DNA from: JAFAVZ01 sp036009105
GTDB taxonomy: Bacteria > Acidobacteriota > Thermoanaerobaculia > Gp7-AA8
Direction of reading: 5' to 3'
NCBI GenBank assembly: GCA_036009105.1
Contig: DASYMJ010000020.1
Span: forward strand, 1 to 6,198
DNA length: 6,198 bases
In this document: in pieces, positions 1-5,311 of the stretch
Layout of the letters: the number at the start of each line of letters is the position of its first letter
How positions within the stretch are numbered: position 1 is the stretch's first letter
Made by a program: the position numbers and the translations under genes
Notes under the pieces: generated by a model
The model's input: the letters and a program-made list of their open reading frames with translations, nothing else
The model's database searches: none
What the model was told of the DNA's origin: nothing

Positions 1-10
1 AGAGCCGGCC

Positions 11-871
11 CTACATTTTTAATATCCGGCGGAGGTTCTCCATGTGCACGCTGAACGCCTTCCCCCGCGCGGCCAGGTCGGTGGCGGGGTGGCGCTCGCC
101 GGTCAGCACCTCGCGGGCGCGCAGCACGCCGAGGTCGGCGATGGGGGCGAGCTTTTCCCAGCGGCGCTCCACGAATCCCAGCGGCATGCGGTGGCGGGGG
201 CGGATGACCACCACGCGATTCGCCAGATGGGCCGGGATCACGTGGTCGCCGTCGAGGTTGCTGCGATAGAGGCCGCCTTCGCTCTCCCCCTTGGAAGCCA
301 GCAGCACCACCATGTCGCAGCCGCGGTCGAGGAGCGCCTCGTAGGGCGCATTGTCCGACCAGCCGCCGTCGCCGTAACGCTCGCCGTCGATGAGCGGCGT
401 GTGCGTGTAGAAGGGGGGGAGGTAGTTGCTGGCCAGCAGCAGGCGGAAGGGGTCGAGTGACGCGGTCACATCAGCGATCACGTTCCGGCGGTCGCGCAGG
501 CGGGTGAGCGAGACGTAGAGCGGCAGGCCGGCCGCGATCCGCCCGGCGCTGATGTAGCGGCGGAAGGCGCGGTCGTGCAGGCGCTGCCAGACGAACGGGG
601 AGTGGCCGTCCGGCGCGAAGAGGTTGCGCAGATCGACCGAGGGCATGCGCGAGAAGAAGCGCCAGTAGAGCCGCAGCTTCTGCCAGTTGCCGGCGGCGAC
701 GGCGGCCGCGTTCCAGGAGCCGGCGGAGACGCCGAGGCACATCGCCGGCACGATGCCGAGCGCGTAGAGCGTCTCCACCGCGCCGACCTGGAAGGCGCAG
801 CGCGACGCGCCGCCGGAGAAGAGGAACCCGACCCGTCGCGCGTTGCGCAATCGCTCCAGCGTCTCGTTCAT
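11..871 (-). CDS. Patatin-like phospholipase family protein (286 aa)
   Basis: Predicted serine lipid acyl hydrolase of the patatin family, which cleaves acyl chains from (phospho)lipids with a Ser-Asp dyad. The nucleophile elbow G-x-S-x-G is GVSAG at residues 47-51, making Ser49 the likely nucleophile. The partner Asp is in the DGG block (YGDGGWSDNAP, Asp168). The oxyanion-hole loop near the N-terminus reads SGGASRCAFQVG (residues 19-30), where the family usually has G-G-G-x-R/K-G, so the last glycine is cysteine here. No signal peptide or membrane helix is seen, so it is probably cytoplasmic. The start ATG (869-871) overlaps the upstream gene's TGA in an ATGA, with no Shine-Dalgarno sequence, which suggests translational coupling. 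The frame stays open far upstream, but that extension is arginine-rich shadow sequence opposite real codons of the two upstream genes. Family call is secure; the substrate is unknown. Confidence 0.9.
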   Translation of the reverse strand: MNETLERLRNARRVGFLFSGGASRCAFQVGAVETLYALGIVPAMCLGVSAGSWNAAAVAAGNWQKLRLYWRFFSRMPSVDLRNLFAPDGHSPFVWQRLHDRAFRRYISAGRIAAGLPLYVSLTRLRDRRNVIADVTASLDPFRLLLASNYLPPFYTHTPLIDGERYGDGGWSDNAPYEALLDRGCDMVVLLASKGESEGGLYRSNLDGDHVIPAHLANRVVVIRPRHRMPLGFVERRWEKLAPIADLGVLRAREVLTGERHPATDLAARGKAFSVHMENLRRILKM

Positions 872-1110
872 GACAGTGCGCGGAACCCGGTCTCCGTCCG
901 GGGCAGCGCCTCGCGGTTGCGATCGAGGCGGGTCACGATCCACTGCTCGCCGCGCCGCTCGATCTCCACCACCACCGAGGCCCATATCCCGCCGTCGAGA
1001 TTCTCGCTCCAGCGGAACTTGAGGCCGCGCCAGTCGGCCACCCGCTCCTCGCGCAGGAACCGCTCCGCCATCTCGATGAGCTCGGGGCCGCTTTTGTGGT
1101 CGCAGGGCAT
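868..1110 (-). CDS. Uncharacterised 80-residue protein between ABC-F and patatin genes
   Basis: I do not recognise this protein. It reads as a genuine small globular protein: an acidic amphipathic helix (about residues 9-23, ELIEMAERFLREE), then a segment with three tryptophans (DWRGLKFRWSENLDGGIW, residues 26-43), then alternating residues typical of beta strands (ASVVVEIERRGEQWIVTRLD, residues 44-63) and a short polar tail. There is no signal peptide, membrane segment or cysteine pair. It starts 6 bases after the ABC-F stop and its TGA overlaps the patatin ATG, so it is almost certainly cotranscribed with both. A weak GAGG overlaps the ABC-F stop, 4 bases before the ATG. An internal Met14 is the only other nearby start. 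Tight coupling to the patatin gene suggests a partner or modulator of that enzyme, but this is inference from position only. Confidence 0.75.
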   Translation of the reverse strand: MPCDHKSGPELIEMAERFLREERVADWRGLKFRWSENLDGGIWASVVVEIERRGEQWIVTRLDRNREALPRTETGFRALS

Positions 1111-1116
1111 GGCGCC

Positions 1117-2736
1117 TCAGGCGTGCACGCCGGGTGCCTCGTGCCCCGAGCGCGCCACGTACTCCAGGTAGGAGCCGCCGTACAGGTGCGGCTCCTCGCC
1201 GAGCTCGAGCACGCGGTTGGCCAGGCCGCGCAGGAACGTGCGGTCGTGGGAGACGAAGAGCATGGTCCCCTCGAAGTCCTTCAGCGCCTCCACCAGCATC
1301 TCCTTGGTGGCCAGGTCGAGGTGGTTGGTCGGCTCGTCGAGGACGAGGAAGTTGGGCGGATCGAGGAGCATGCGGGCGATGACGAGGCGCGACTTCTCGC
1401 CGCCGGAGAGGGAGCGGATCTTCTTGTCCACGTCGTCGCCGGAGAACTGGAACGCGCCGAGGAGGTTGCGCAGGACGCCGACGCCTTCCAGCGGGAAGTC
1501 CTTCTGGATCTGTTCCCACACGGTGAGGTCGGGATCGAGCAGGTCGAGCGACTGCTGGGCGAAGTAGCCCATCTTCAGGCTGGCCCCGAGGCGGACCTTC
1601 CCCTCGTCCGGCGTCAGCGCGCCGGCGACCATCTTCAGCAGCGTCGACTTGCCCGCGCCGTTCTTCCCCATCACGCACCAGCGCTCGCCGCGGCGGACGT
1701 GGAAGTCGAAGCCGTCGTAGATCGTGCGCGAGCCGAAGCGCTTGCCGACGCCGTCCAGCATGGCGACGTCATCGCCGGAGCGCGCCGGAGAGCGGAACTC
1801 GAACTTCATCGCCCGGCGCTTCTTGGGCGGCTCGATGCGCTCCTGCTTTTCCAGCGCCTTGATCCGGCTCTGCACCTGCGCCGCTTTCGCGGCGTGGGCG
1901 GAGAAGCGGTCGATGAAGCGCTGCTCCTTGGCCAGCTTGGCCTGCTGCCGGGCGTACTGCGCCTCCTGGTTCGCCTCGCGCTGCTCGCGCTCGCGGACGT
2001 AGAACTCGTAGTCGCCGGAGTAGGTGATGATGTCGCCCTCGTCGATCTCCAGGATCTTGGTGACGATGCGGTTCATGAAGTCGCGGTCGTGCGAGGTCAT
2101 GAGGATGGTGGAGGGGACCGACCTCAAGAACTTCTCCAGCCAGAGGATGGACTCGATGTCGAGGTGATTGGTCGGCTCGTCGAGGAGCAATACATCGAAG
2201 TTGCCGAGGAGGATGCGGGCCATGGAGACGCGCATCTTCCAGCCGCCGGAGAGCGCGCCGACGTCGCCGTCGATCTGCTCGTCGCTGAAGCCGAGGCCGT
2301 GCAGGACCTCCCGGGCTCTGGCCTCCAGCTCGTAGCCGCCGAGGTGCTGATACTCCTCCTGCACGTGGCCGAAGCGCTCCAGGATCTTTTCCAGCTCGTC
2401 CGCACGGCCGGGGTCGGACATGGCCTGCTCGAGCTCGATGAGCTCGTGATGGAGGTCGCCGGCGCGGCCGCTGCCGGCGATGGCCTCATCGAGCGCGGGG
2501 CGGCCGGACATCTCGTCCACTTCCTGCTTGAAGAGGCCGATGGTGACGCGCCTGGGGACGGTGACGGCGCCGTCGTCCGGCGCCTCCTCGCCGGTGATCA
2601 TGCGGAAGAGGGTGGACTTGCCGGCGCCGTTGGGGCCGACCAGGCCCGCTTTCTCGCCCGGATTGAGCTGGAACGAGGCGTCGACGAAGAGCACCTGCTT
2701 CCCGTACTGCTTGGAGACGTCGGAGAAGGAGATCAT
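1117..2736 (-). CDS. ABC-F family ATPase, YheS/GCN20-like (539 aa)
   Basis: Soluble tandem ABC ATPase of the ABC-F family. Members bind the ribosomal E site and affect translation (stalled-ribosome rescue or, in some, antibiotic protection); they are not transporters. Cassette 1 has Walker A GPNGAGKST (34-42), signature LSGGW (162-166), Walker B LLLDEPTNHLD (183-193) and SHDRD (215-219). Cassette 2 has Walker A GKNGAGKST (357-365), signature LSGGE (443-447), Walker B with LDEPTNHLD (about 466-474) and SHDRT (496-500). Between them, about residues 241-312, lies the charged helical P-site tRNA interaction linker with RFIDRFSAHAAKAAQVQSRIK. SGGW in the first signature and this linker resemble YheS and eukaryotic GCN20/ABCF3. 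At 539 residues it lacks the C-terminal extension of E. coli YheS. Start at MISFSDVS fits the family; an upstream in-frame extension would translate a heptamer repeat and is rejected. No Shine-Dalgarno. First gene of a three-gene unit. Confidence 0.95.
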   Translation of the reverse strand: MISFSDVSKQYGKQVLFVDASFQLNPGEKAGLVGPNGAGKSTLFRMITGEEAPDDGAVTVPRRVTIGLFKQEVDEMSGRPALDEAIAGSGRAGDLHHELIELEQAMSDPGRADELEKILERFGHVQEEYQHLGGYELEARAREVLHGLGFSDEQIDGDVGALSGGWKMRVSMARILLGNFDVLLLDEPTNHLDIESILWLEKFLRSVPSTILMTSHDRDFMNRIVTKILEIDEGDIITYSGDYEFYVREREQREANQEAQYARQQAKLAKEQRFIDRFSAHAAKAAQVQSRIKALEKQERIEPPKKRRAMKFEFRSPARSGDDVAMLDGVGKRFGSRTIYDGFDFHVRRGERWCVMGKNGAGKSTLLKMVAGALTPDEGKVRLGASLKMGYFAQQSLDLLDPDLTVWEQIQKDFPLEGVGVLRNLLGAFQFSGDDVDKKIRSLSGGEKSRLVIARMLLDPPNFLVLDEPTNHLDLATKEMLVEALKDFEGTMLFVSHDRTFLRGLANRVLELGEEPHLYGGSYLEYVARSGHEAPGVHA

Positions 2737-2870
2737 GCGGGGCGGGAAACAGGGCAGGACCGCCGCGTCTTCCGGGGGCGGCGCAGTCGCTGGTTGCTGG
2801 TTACTTGCGCCGCAGCGTGTCCACCAGCAACCAGCAACCAGCAACTCCGCAAAGGGAACGCCTTTCGCAT
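2733..2870 (-). CDS. Possible 45-residue leader reading frame upstream of the ABC-F gene
   Basis: On the minus strand an ATG at 2870 opens a 45-codon frame whose TGA overlaps the ABC-F ATG as ATGA. The predicted peptide begins MRKAFPLRSCWLLVAGGHAA, a basic end followed by a short hydrophobic stretch, and ends in a very basic tail (RLRRPRKTRRSC). The AACCAGC heptamer inverted repeat lies inside it. A frame ending exactly on the next gene's start is the arrangement expected for a translationally coupled leader, and some resistance ABC-F genes are controlled by upstream peptides. There is no Shine-Dalgarno before the ATG, and the composition could arise by chance in G+C-rich repeat DNA. No homology is recognised. 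Low confidence; recorded because of its position. Confidence 0.2.
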   Translation of the reverse strand: MRKAFPLRSCWLLVAGGHAAAQVTSNQRLRRPRKTRRSCPVSRPA

Positions 2871-2881
2871 GCACACCGGGC
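2737..2881. promoter_or_regulatory. Divergent spacer between ABC-F gene and small plus-strand gene
   Basis: This 145-base spacer must hold the start signals for the leftward ABC-F unit and the rightward 83-codon gene, since their starts diverge. I cannot pick out convincing -35/-10 boxes on either strand, and neither start has a Shine-Dalgarno sequence. Its main content is the heptamer inverted repeat at 2786-2845. The hairpin would fall about 50 bases or more upstream of the ABC-F start codon, in its probable mRNA leader. Calling it regulatory rests on gene arrangement, not on a recognised promoter. Confidence 0.4.
2786..2845. repeat. Inverted repeat made of AACCAGC heptamers
   Basis: The left arm contains GCTGGTTGCTGGTT (2789-2802). 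The right arm contains AACCAGCAACCAGC (2829-2842), its exact reverse complement. The pairing extends with mismatches: about 18 of 20 positions match if 2787-2806 is aligned with the right arm's complement. Each arm is also a tandem array: the right arm has three AGCAAC(C/T) units in a row and the left arm has two units in the opposite orientation. The loop is about 20-26 bases depending on register. No T-run follows on either strand, so it is not a standard intrinsic terminator. It may be a dispersed short repeat that landed here in both orientations, or an RNA hairpin in the ABC-F leader. Confidence 0.8.
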
Positions 2882-3133
2882 ATGGCTCGGGGATGGGAAA
2901 GCAAGTCAGTCGAGTCGCAGATCGAGGATCGGCGGGAAGCGCCGGCATATCGGGATGCCGGCGACGCGGCAGCGGAGGAGCTGTCGCGGCGCCGGAAGCG
3001 GGAGAGCGTGGAGCTGTCGCGGCGGCGGGTCGTCAGGGAGCTGGAGACGAGCCGCTCAGCCGTGCATCGCACCGCGCTGGAGAACGCGCTGCATCACCTC
3101 GATGACGAGCTGCGCCGGATCGACGGCGACTGA
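2882..3133 (+). CDS. Small charged helical protein, MARGWESKSVE type (83 aa)
   Basis: Probable real small gene of unknown function. The protein starts MARGWESKSVESQIEDRR and continues as a strongly charged, mostly helical chain: AAEELSRRRKRESVELSRRR (residues 30-49), then VVRELETSRSAVHRTALENA and LHHLDDELRRIDGD. Regular Leu/Val spacing (LSRRR, VELSRRRVV, LETS, ALENALHHLDDEL) suggests an amphipathic helix or helical hairpin. It has no signal peptide, membrane segment or cysteine. The N-terminus resembles small hypothetical proteins I recall from Acidobacteriota-like genomes; this is memory, not a search. In-frame sequence upstream of this ATG is spacer and repeat translation, so this start is preferred although no Shine-Dalgarno precedes it. 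Its last 40 bases overlap the 3' end of the convergent helicase gene. It is the only complete gene on the plus strand here. Confidence 0.7.
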   Translation: MARGWESKSVESQIEDRREAPAYRDAGDAAAEELSRRRKRESVELSRRRVVRELETSRSAVHRTALENALHHLDDELRRIDGD

Positions 3134-4335
3134 CGCGGCCCGCGCGATTGCGGCGCCGGATGGGTCCGCTCCTGCGGATGGAACGACCGCAGAGGCTGGC
3201 TCTCCGTGTAGTCGAACCCTTCCACGCGGCGGCGTGGCACGGACTTGCGGATCAGCTTCTCCAGGGCCCGCACGTTCGCCTCGTCTTCCGACGTGACGAA
3301 GCTGATTGCATCGCCCACCGCCTCCGCCCGCCCGGTGCGGCCGATGCGGTGCACGTAGTCCTCCGGCTGGGGCGGAAAGTCGAAGTTCACCACGTGCGAG
3401 ATGCCGGCCACATCGATGCCGCGCGCGGCGATGTCCGTGGCCACGAGCACGCGCGCGCGCCCGTCGCGGAAGGCCGCGAGCGCTGCGGTGCGCTGGCTCT
3501 GCGAGCGGTTCGAGTGCAGCGTGGCGGTGGGGATCTTCGCCGCGGCGAGCTTGCGCGCGATCTTGTCCGCGCCGTGCTTGGTGCGGGAGAAGACGAGCAC
3601 CGAGTCGAGGTTCCTGTCGCGCAGGAGGTGCAGCAGGAGGTCGATCTTGCGGCTCTTCGACACCGGATAGAGCGCCTGCTCGACCGTGTCCGCCGGGTTG
3701 ATGCGCCGGCCGATCTCCACGAGCTGCGGGTTGTGCAGCATCTCGCCCGCGATGCGCTCGATGTCCTTGGAGAGGGTGGCCGAGAAGAGCAGCGTCTGCC
3801 GCTGCTTCGGCAGCGCGGCGATCACCTTGCGGATCTGGGGGAGGAAGCCCATGTCCAGCATCCGGTCCGCCTCGTCGAGGACGACGAACTTCACGTCGGA
3901 GAGGGTGATGTGGCGCTGGTTCATCAGGTCGAGCAGGCGGCCCGGCGTGGCCACCAGGATGTCGACGCCGCGGCGCACGGCCTGGATCTGCGGGGTCTCG
4001 CCCACGCCGCCGAAGATGGTCACGCAGCGGAGGGGGAGGTGCCTGGCGAACAGCCGGACGTTCTCGTCGATCTGCGCGGCGAGCTCGCGGGTGGGAGCGA
4101 CGATGAGCACGCGCGGCGTGCGGCGGCCGTGTTGCGGCGCGCGGCCGAGCAGCTCCAGCAGCGGCAGGACGAATGCGGCCGTCTTGCCGGTGCCGGTCTG
4201 GGCGATGCCGATGAGGTCGCGCCCTTCGAGCACGTGGGGCATCGCGGCGGCCTGAATGGGCGTGGGAGCGGTGTAACCGGCGTCATCGACGGCGCGGACA
4301 ATGTGAGAAGAAAAGCCAAATCGTTTAAACGGCAT
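3094..4335 (-). CDS. rhlE: DEAD-box ATP-dependent RNA helicase, RhlE type (413 aa)
   Basis: ATP-dependent RNA unwinding enzyme of superfamily 2, involved in RNA remodelling such as ribosome assembly or RNA decay. All core motifs are intact: Q motif YTAPTPIQ (21-28), motif I AQTGTGKT (45-52), Ia PTRELA (81-86), GG (109-110), Ib TPGR (130-133), II DEAD (154-157), III SAT (185-187), IV LVFSRT (247-252), V ATDIAARGID (299-308), VI HRIGRTGR (329-336). The N-terminus (MPFKRFGFS), LFSATLS and RTKHGADKIARKL match the RhlE subfamily, with close resemblance to E. coli RhlE. The core ends near residue 365. A short tail (about 380-413) is rich in Arg, Ser and Pro and may bind RNA non-specifically. The ATG lacks a Shine-Dalgarno. 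It is probably its own transcription unit: the upstream gene is same-strand but 93 bases away across hairpins. The 3' end overlaps a convergent gene by 40 bases. Confidence 0.95.
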   Translation of the reverse strand: MPFKRFGFSSHIVRAVDDAGYTAPTPIQAAAMPHVLEGRDLIGIAQTGTGKTAAFVLPLLELLGRAPQHGRRTPRVLIVAPTRELAAQIDENVRLFARHLPLRCVTIFGGVGETPQIQAVRRGVDILVATPGRLLDLMNQRHITLSDVKFVVLDEADRMLDMGFLPQIRKVIAALPKQRQTLLFSATLSKDIERIAGEMLHNPQLVEIGRRINPADTVEQALYPVSKSRKIDLLLHLLRDRNLDSVLVFSRTKHGADKIARKLAAAKIPTATLHSNRSQSQRTAALAAFRDGRARVLVATDIAARGIDVAGISHVVNFDFPPQPEDYVHRIGRTGRAEAVGDAISFVTSEDEANVRALEKLIRKSVPRRRVEGFDYTESQPLRSFHPQERTHPAPQSRGPRQSPSIRRSSSSR

Positions 4336-4382
4336 GAGTTATGGGCAACCGGAGAGGGGTGGCGATTATTCTCAGCGGGCGG

Positions 4383-4396
4383 CCGGCCTCAGCCGG
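4383..4396. repeat. Short hairpin CCGGC-CTCA-GCCGG
   Basis: A perfect 5-base-pair stem around a 4-base loop, a few bases from the REP-like palindrome at 4401-4418. Neither strand has a following T-run. Together the two could form a paired-stem structure that slows RNA polymerase or protects the 3' end of the mRNA from the gene to the right. In G+C-rich DNA a 5-bp stem alone is weak evidence. Confidence 0.4.
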
Positions 4397-4400
4397 GCCG

Positions 4401-4418
4401 GACGGGCTGAAGCCCGTC
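4401..4418. repeat. REP-like palindrome GACGGGC-TGAA-GCCCGTC
   Basis: A perfect 7-base-pair stem with a TGAA loop (8 pairs if the T-A closes the loop), 10 bases after the stop codon of the minus-strand membrane-protein gene. Intergenic position, small size and the CGGGCTGAAGCCCG core resemble REP-type dispersed palindromes seen in many G+C-rich bacterial genomes. With no T-run it is not a canonical terminator, though REP-like stems just past a stop codon often stabilise mRNA 3' ends. Whether it recurs in this genome cannot be told from this window. Confidence 0.55.
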
Positions 4419-4428
4419 GCCGCATTTC

Positions 4429-5259
4429 TCAGCGCGCGGCCAGCAGGTTTCCCACGATCACGATCGCAGGAAGGATCAGCGAGGCGAACGCGGCCAGCGG
4501 CCGCGCCTTCAGCTCCCCCACCTCATTCACCTCCGGGCGCGACGGCACCTCGTCCAGCATGTAGGCGAGGGTCGGATCGCTCGGCGAATAGAGCAGCGGC
4601 TCGAGCGCCTCGTCCTCCAGCCGGTCCGTCATCGAGGTGCGCGATTTCACCTCCCGCTGGGAGCCGTCGTACGCGGTGAAGCGGAACGTCAGCTCGTAGA
4701 CCCGGCGCTTGTTCACCGTCGTATTCGTCGCCCGCCGGTTCACCAGTTTCCCCTCCGCCAGCACGCCGTCCGCGAGGAGCCGGGCCCGCTTGCGGCCGAG
4801 ACGCATGGTGAAGACGACGATGGAGAGGCCGATGATGGGGAAGACCAGGACGAAGAGCACGAAGGGGCCGAACATCTTCCGGCGCATCCCCTCGATGCGC
4901 GACTGCCTGGGGTCATCCGTGCGGTACTGCACCACCACCAGATCGCCCGGCTCCACGCTCCGCCCGGTGGTGTAGGAGACGCCCTCGTAACGCTGTCCGA
5001 TCACGGCGAACGAATAGTGGTTGGCCATCACGCGCGTCTTGTTCTCCGAGGCGCCGGTCTGCTCCACGCTGGTGACTCTGCCGCCGGCCATGGCGATCGG
5101 GCCGCGGAAAGTGAACGGCAGCTCCGCGTTGCCGACGAAGACCCAGAAGAAGATGGAGCTGAAGCCGAGGATGAACCAGCCGATCTGCGATCCGACGCCG
5201 AGGGTGGTCAGGATGCGCAGCGAAAGGGGCACCCGGCGCGGCGCGGGAGGGAAGTGCAT
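4429..5259 (-). CDS. DUF3592-like membrane protein with two repeated modules (276 aa)
   Basis: Predicted integral membrane protein of unknown function. Hydrophobic segments at about residues 17-43, 131-153 and 255-273 give three membrane helices. Two extramembrane modules lie between them: about 55-125 and 162-240. The first has the DUF3592-type pattern: VTSVEQTGASENKTRVMANH, then YSFAVIGQRYEGVSYTTGRS, then VEPGDLVVVQYRTDDPRQSR and IEGMRR. The second repeats the layout: EGKLVNRRATNTTVNKRRVY, then ELTFRFTAYDGSQREVKSRT and PLLYSPSDPTLAYMLDE. With an odd number of helices the two modules face opposite sides of the membrane. DUF3592 proteins have no established function. The start ATG gives a short basic, proline-containing N-terminus (HFPPAPRR) before helix 1; no Shine-Dalgarno precedes it. 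It diverges from the sulfatase gene. It stands alone as far as the window shows. Family call is from pattern only. Confidence 0.8.
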   Translation of the reverse strand: MHFPPAPRRVPLSLRILTTLGVGSQIGWFILGFSSIFFWVFVGNAELPFTFRGPIAMAGGRVTSVEQTGASENKTRVMANHYSFAVIGQRYEGVSYTTGRSVEPGDLVVVQYRTDDPRQSRIEGMRRKMFGPFVLFVLVFPIIGLSIVVFTMRLGRKRARLLADGVLAEGKLVNRRATNTTVNKRRVYELTFRFTAYDGSQREVKSRTSMTDRLEDEALEPLLYSPSDPTLAYMLDEVPSRPEVNEVGELKARPLAAFASLILPAIVIVGNLLAAR

Positions 5260-5311
5260 TGAGAAATATTAACGCGGGTAGGGATCAGCCCGCCGCGGTC
5301 ACCCCTCCTGT
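5260..5311. promoter_or_regulatory. Divergent promoter region with AT-rich island
   Basis: Only 52 bases separate the divergent starts of the membrane-protein gene and the sulfatase gene, so both sets of signals must lie here or reach into the opposite coding region. The sole AT-rich stretch is 5259-5273 (TTGAGAAATATTAAC). It offers ATATTA as a possible -10 for the sulfatase and TTAATATT as one for the opposite gene, but I find no properly spaced -35 for either. The opposite gene would then have a leader of only a few bases or none. Weak evidence, mainly position and composition. Confidence 0.3.

Larger units (their letters stand above)
4336..4428. promoter_or_regulatory. Spacer upstream of rhlE with hairpins and a duplicated segment
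   Basis: This spacer separates the membrane-protein gene's stop from the helicase start, both leftward. It contains two hairpin sequences, described separately, and one arm of a 19-base direct repeat. The part nearest rhlE is less G+C-rich; on the minus strand it reads AATAAT (about 4365-4370) and CATAAC (4337-4342), either of which could be part of a -10 region, but no matching -35 box is evident. An rhlE promoter is expected here because the hairpins intervene, but it is not demonstrated by the sequence. Confidence 0.3.
4369..4444. repeat. Direct repeat pair of 19 bases, offset 57 bases
   Basis: The 19-base stretch at 4369-4387 (TTCTCAGCGGGCGGCCGGC) matches 4426-4444 (TTCTCAGCGCGCGGCCAGC) at 17 of 19 positions. 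The right copy contains the stop codon and last residues (LLAAR) of the minus-strand membrane-protein gene; the left copy lies in the spacer before rhlE. This looks like a small tandem duplication of the gene's 3' end, with the two hairpins lying mostly between the copies. Confidence 0.5.

Noticed and set aside
872..1678. Upstream in-frame extension of the patatin gene (to 555 residues)
   Set aside because: The added part is Arg/Pro/Gly-rich low-complexity translation overlapping real codons of the 80-residue and ABC-F genes; patatin homology begins only after the ATG at 871.
2822..2845. Tandem heptamers as a possible CRISPR or phage-type array
   Set aside because: Units are 7 bases with no spacers and only three copies; no cas-like gene is nearby.
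2737..3072. N-terminal extension of the ABC-F protein (to 651 residues)
   Set aside because: It would translate the heptamer repeat and the complement of the small plus-strand gene, and ABC-F proteins begin at the equivalent of MISFSDVS.
1096..3105. Long open plus-strand frame (669 codons) opposite the ABC-F gene
   Set aside because: It mirrors the ABC-F codons, is dominated by Val/Leu/Glu/Asp/His/Arg runs and has no recognisable motif; long antisense frames are expected opposite G+C-rich genes.
3448..3460. Alternating CG run that could be read as Z-DNA-forming
   Set aside because: It encodes conserved helicase residues just before motif V (RARVLVATD region) and is explained by codon choice.
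3148..4410. Open plus-strand frame (420 codons) opposite rhlE
   Set aside because: Shadow of the helicase gene with no motif and with biased composition.
5303..5310. AGGAGGGG on the minus strand in the 52-base spacer, resembling a strong Shine-Dalgarno
   Set aside because: It is more than 40 bases from the minus-strand start at 5259, with no suitably spaced in-frame start codon; on the plus strand it is CCCCTCCT, which is not a ribosome binding site.
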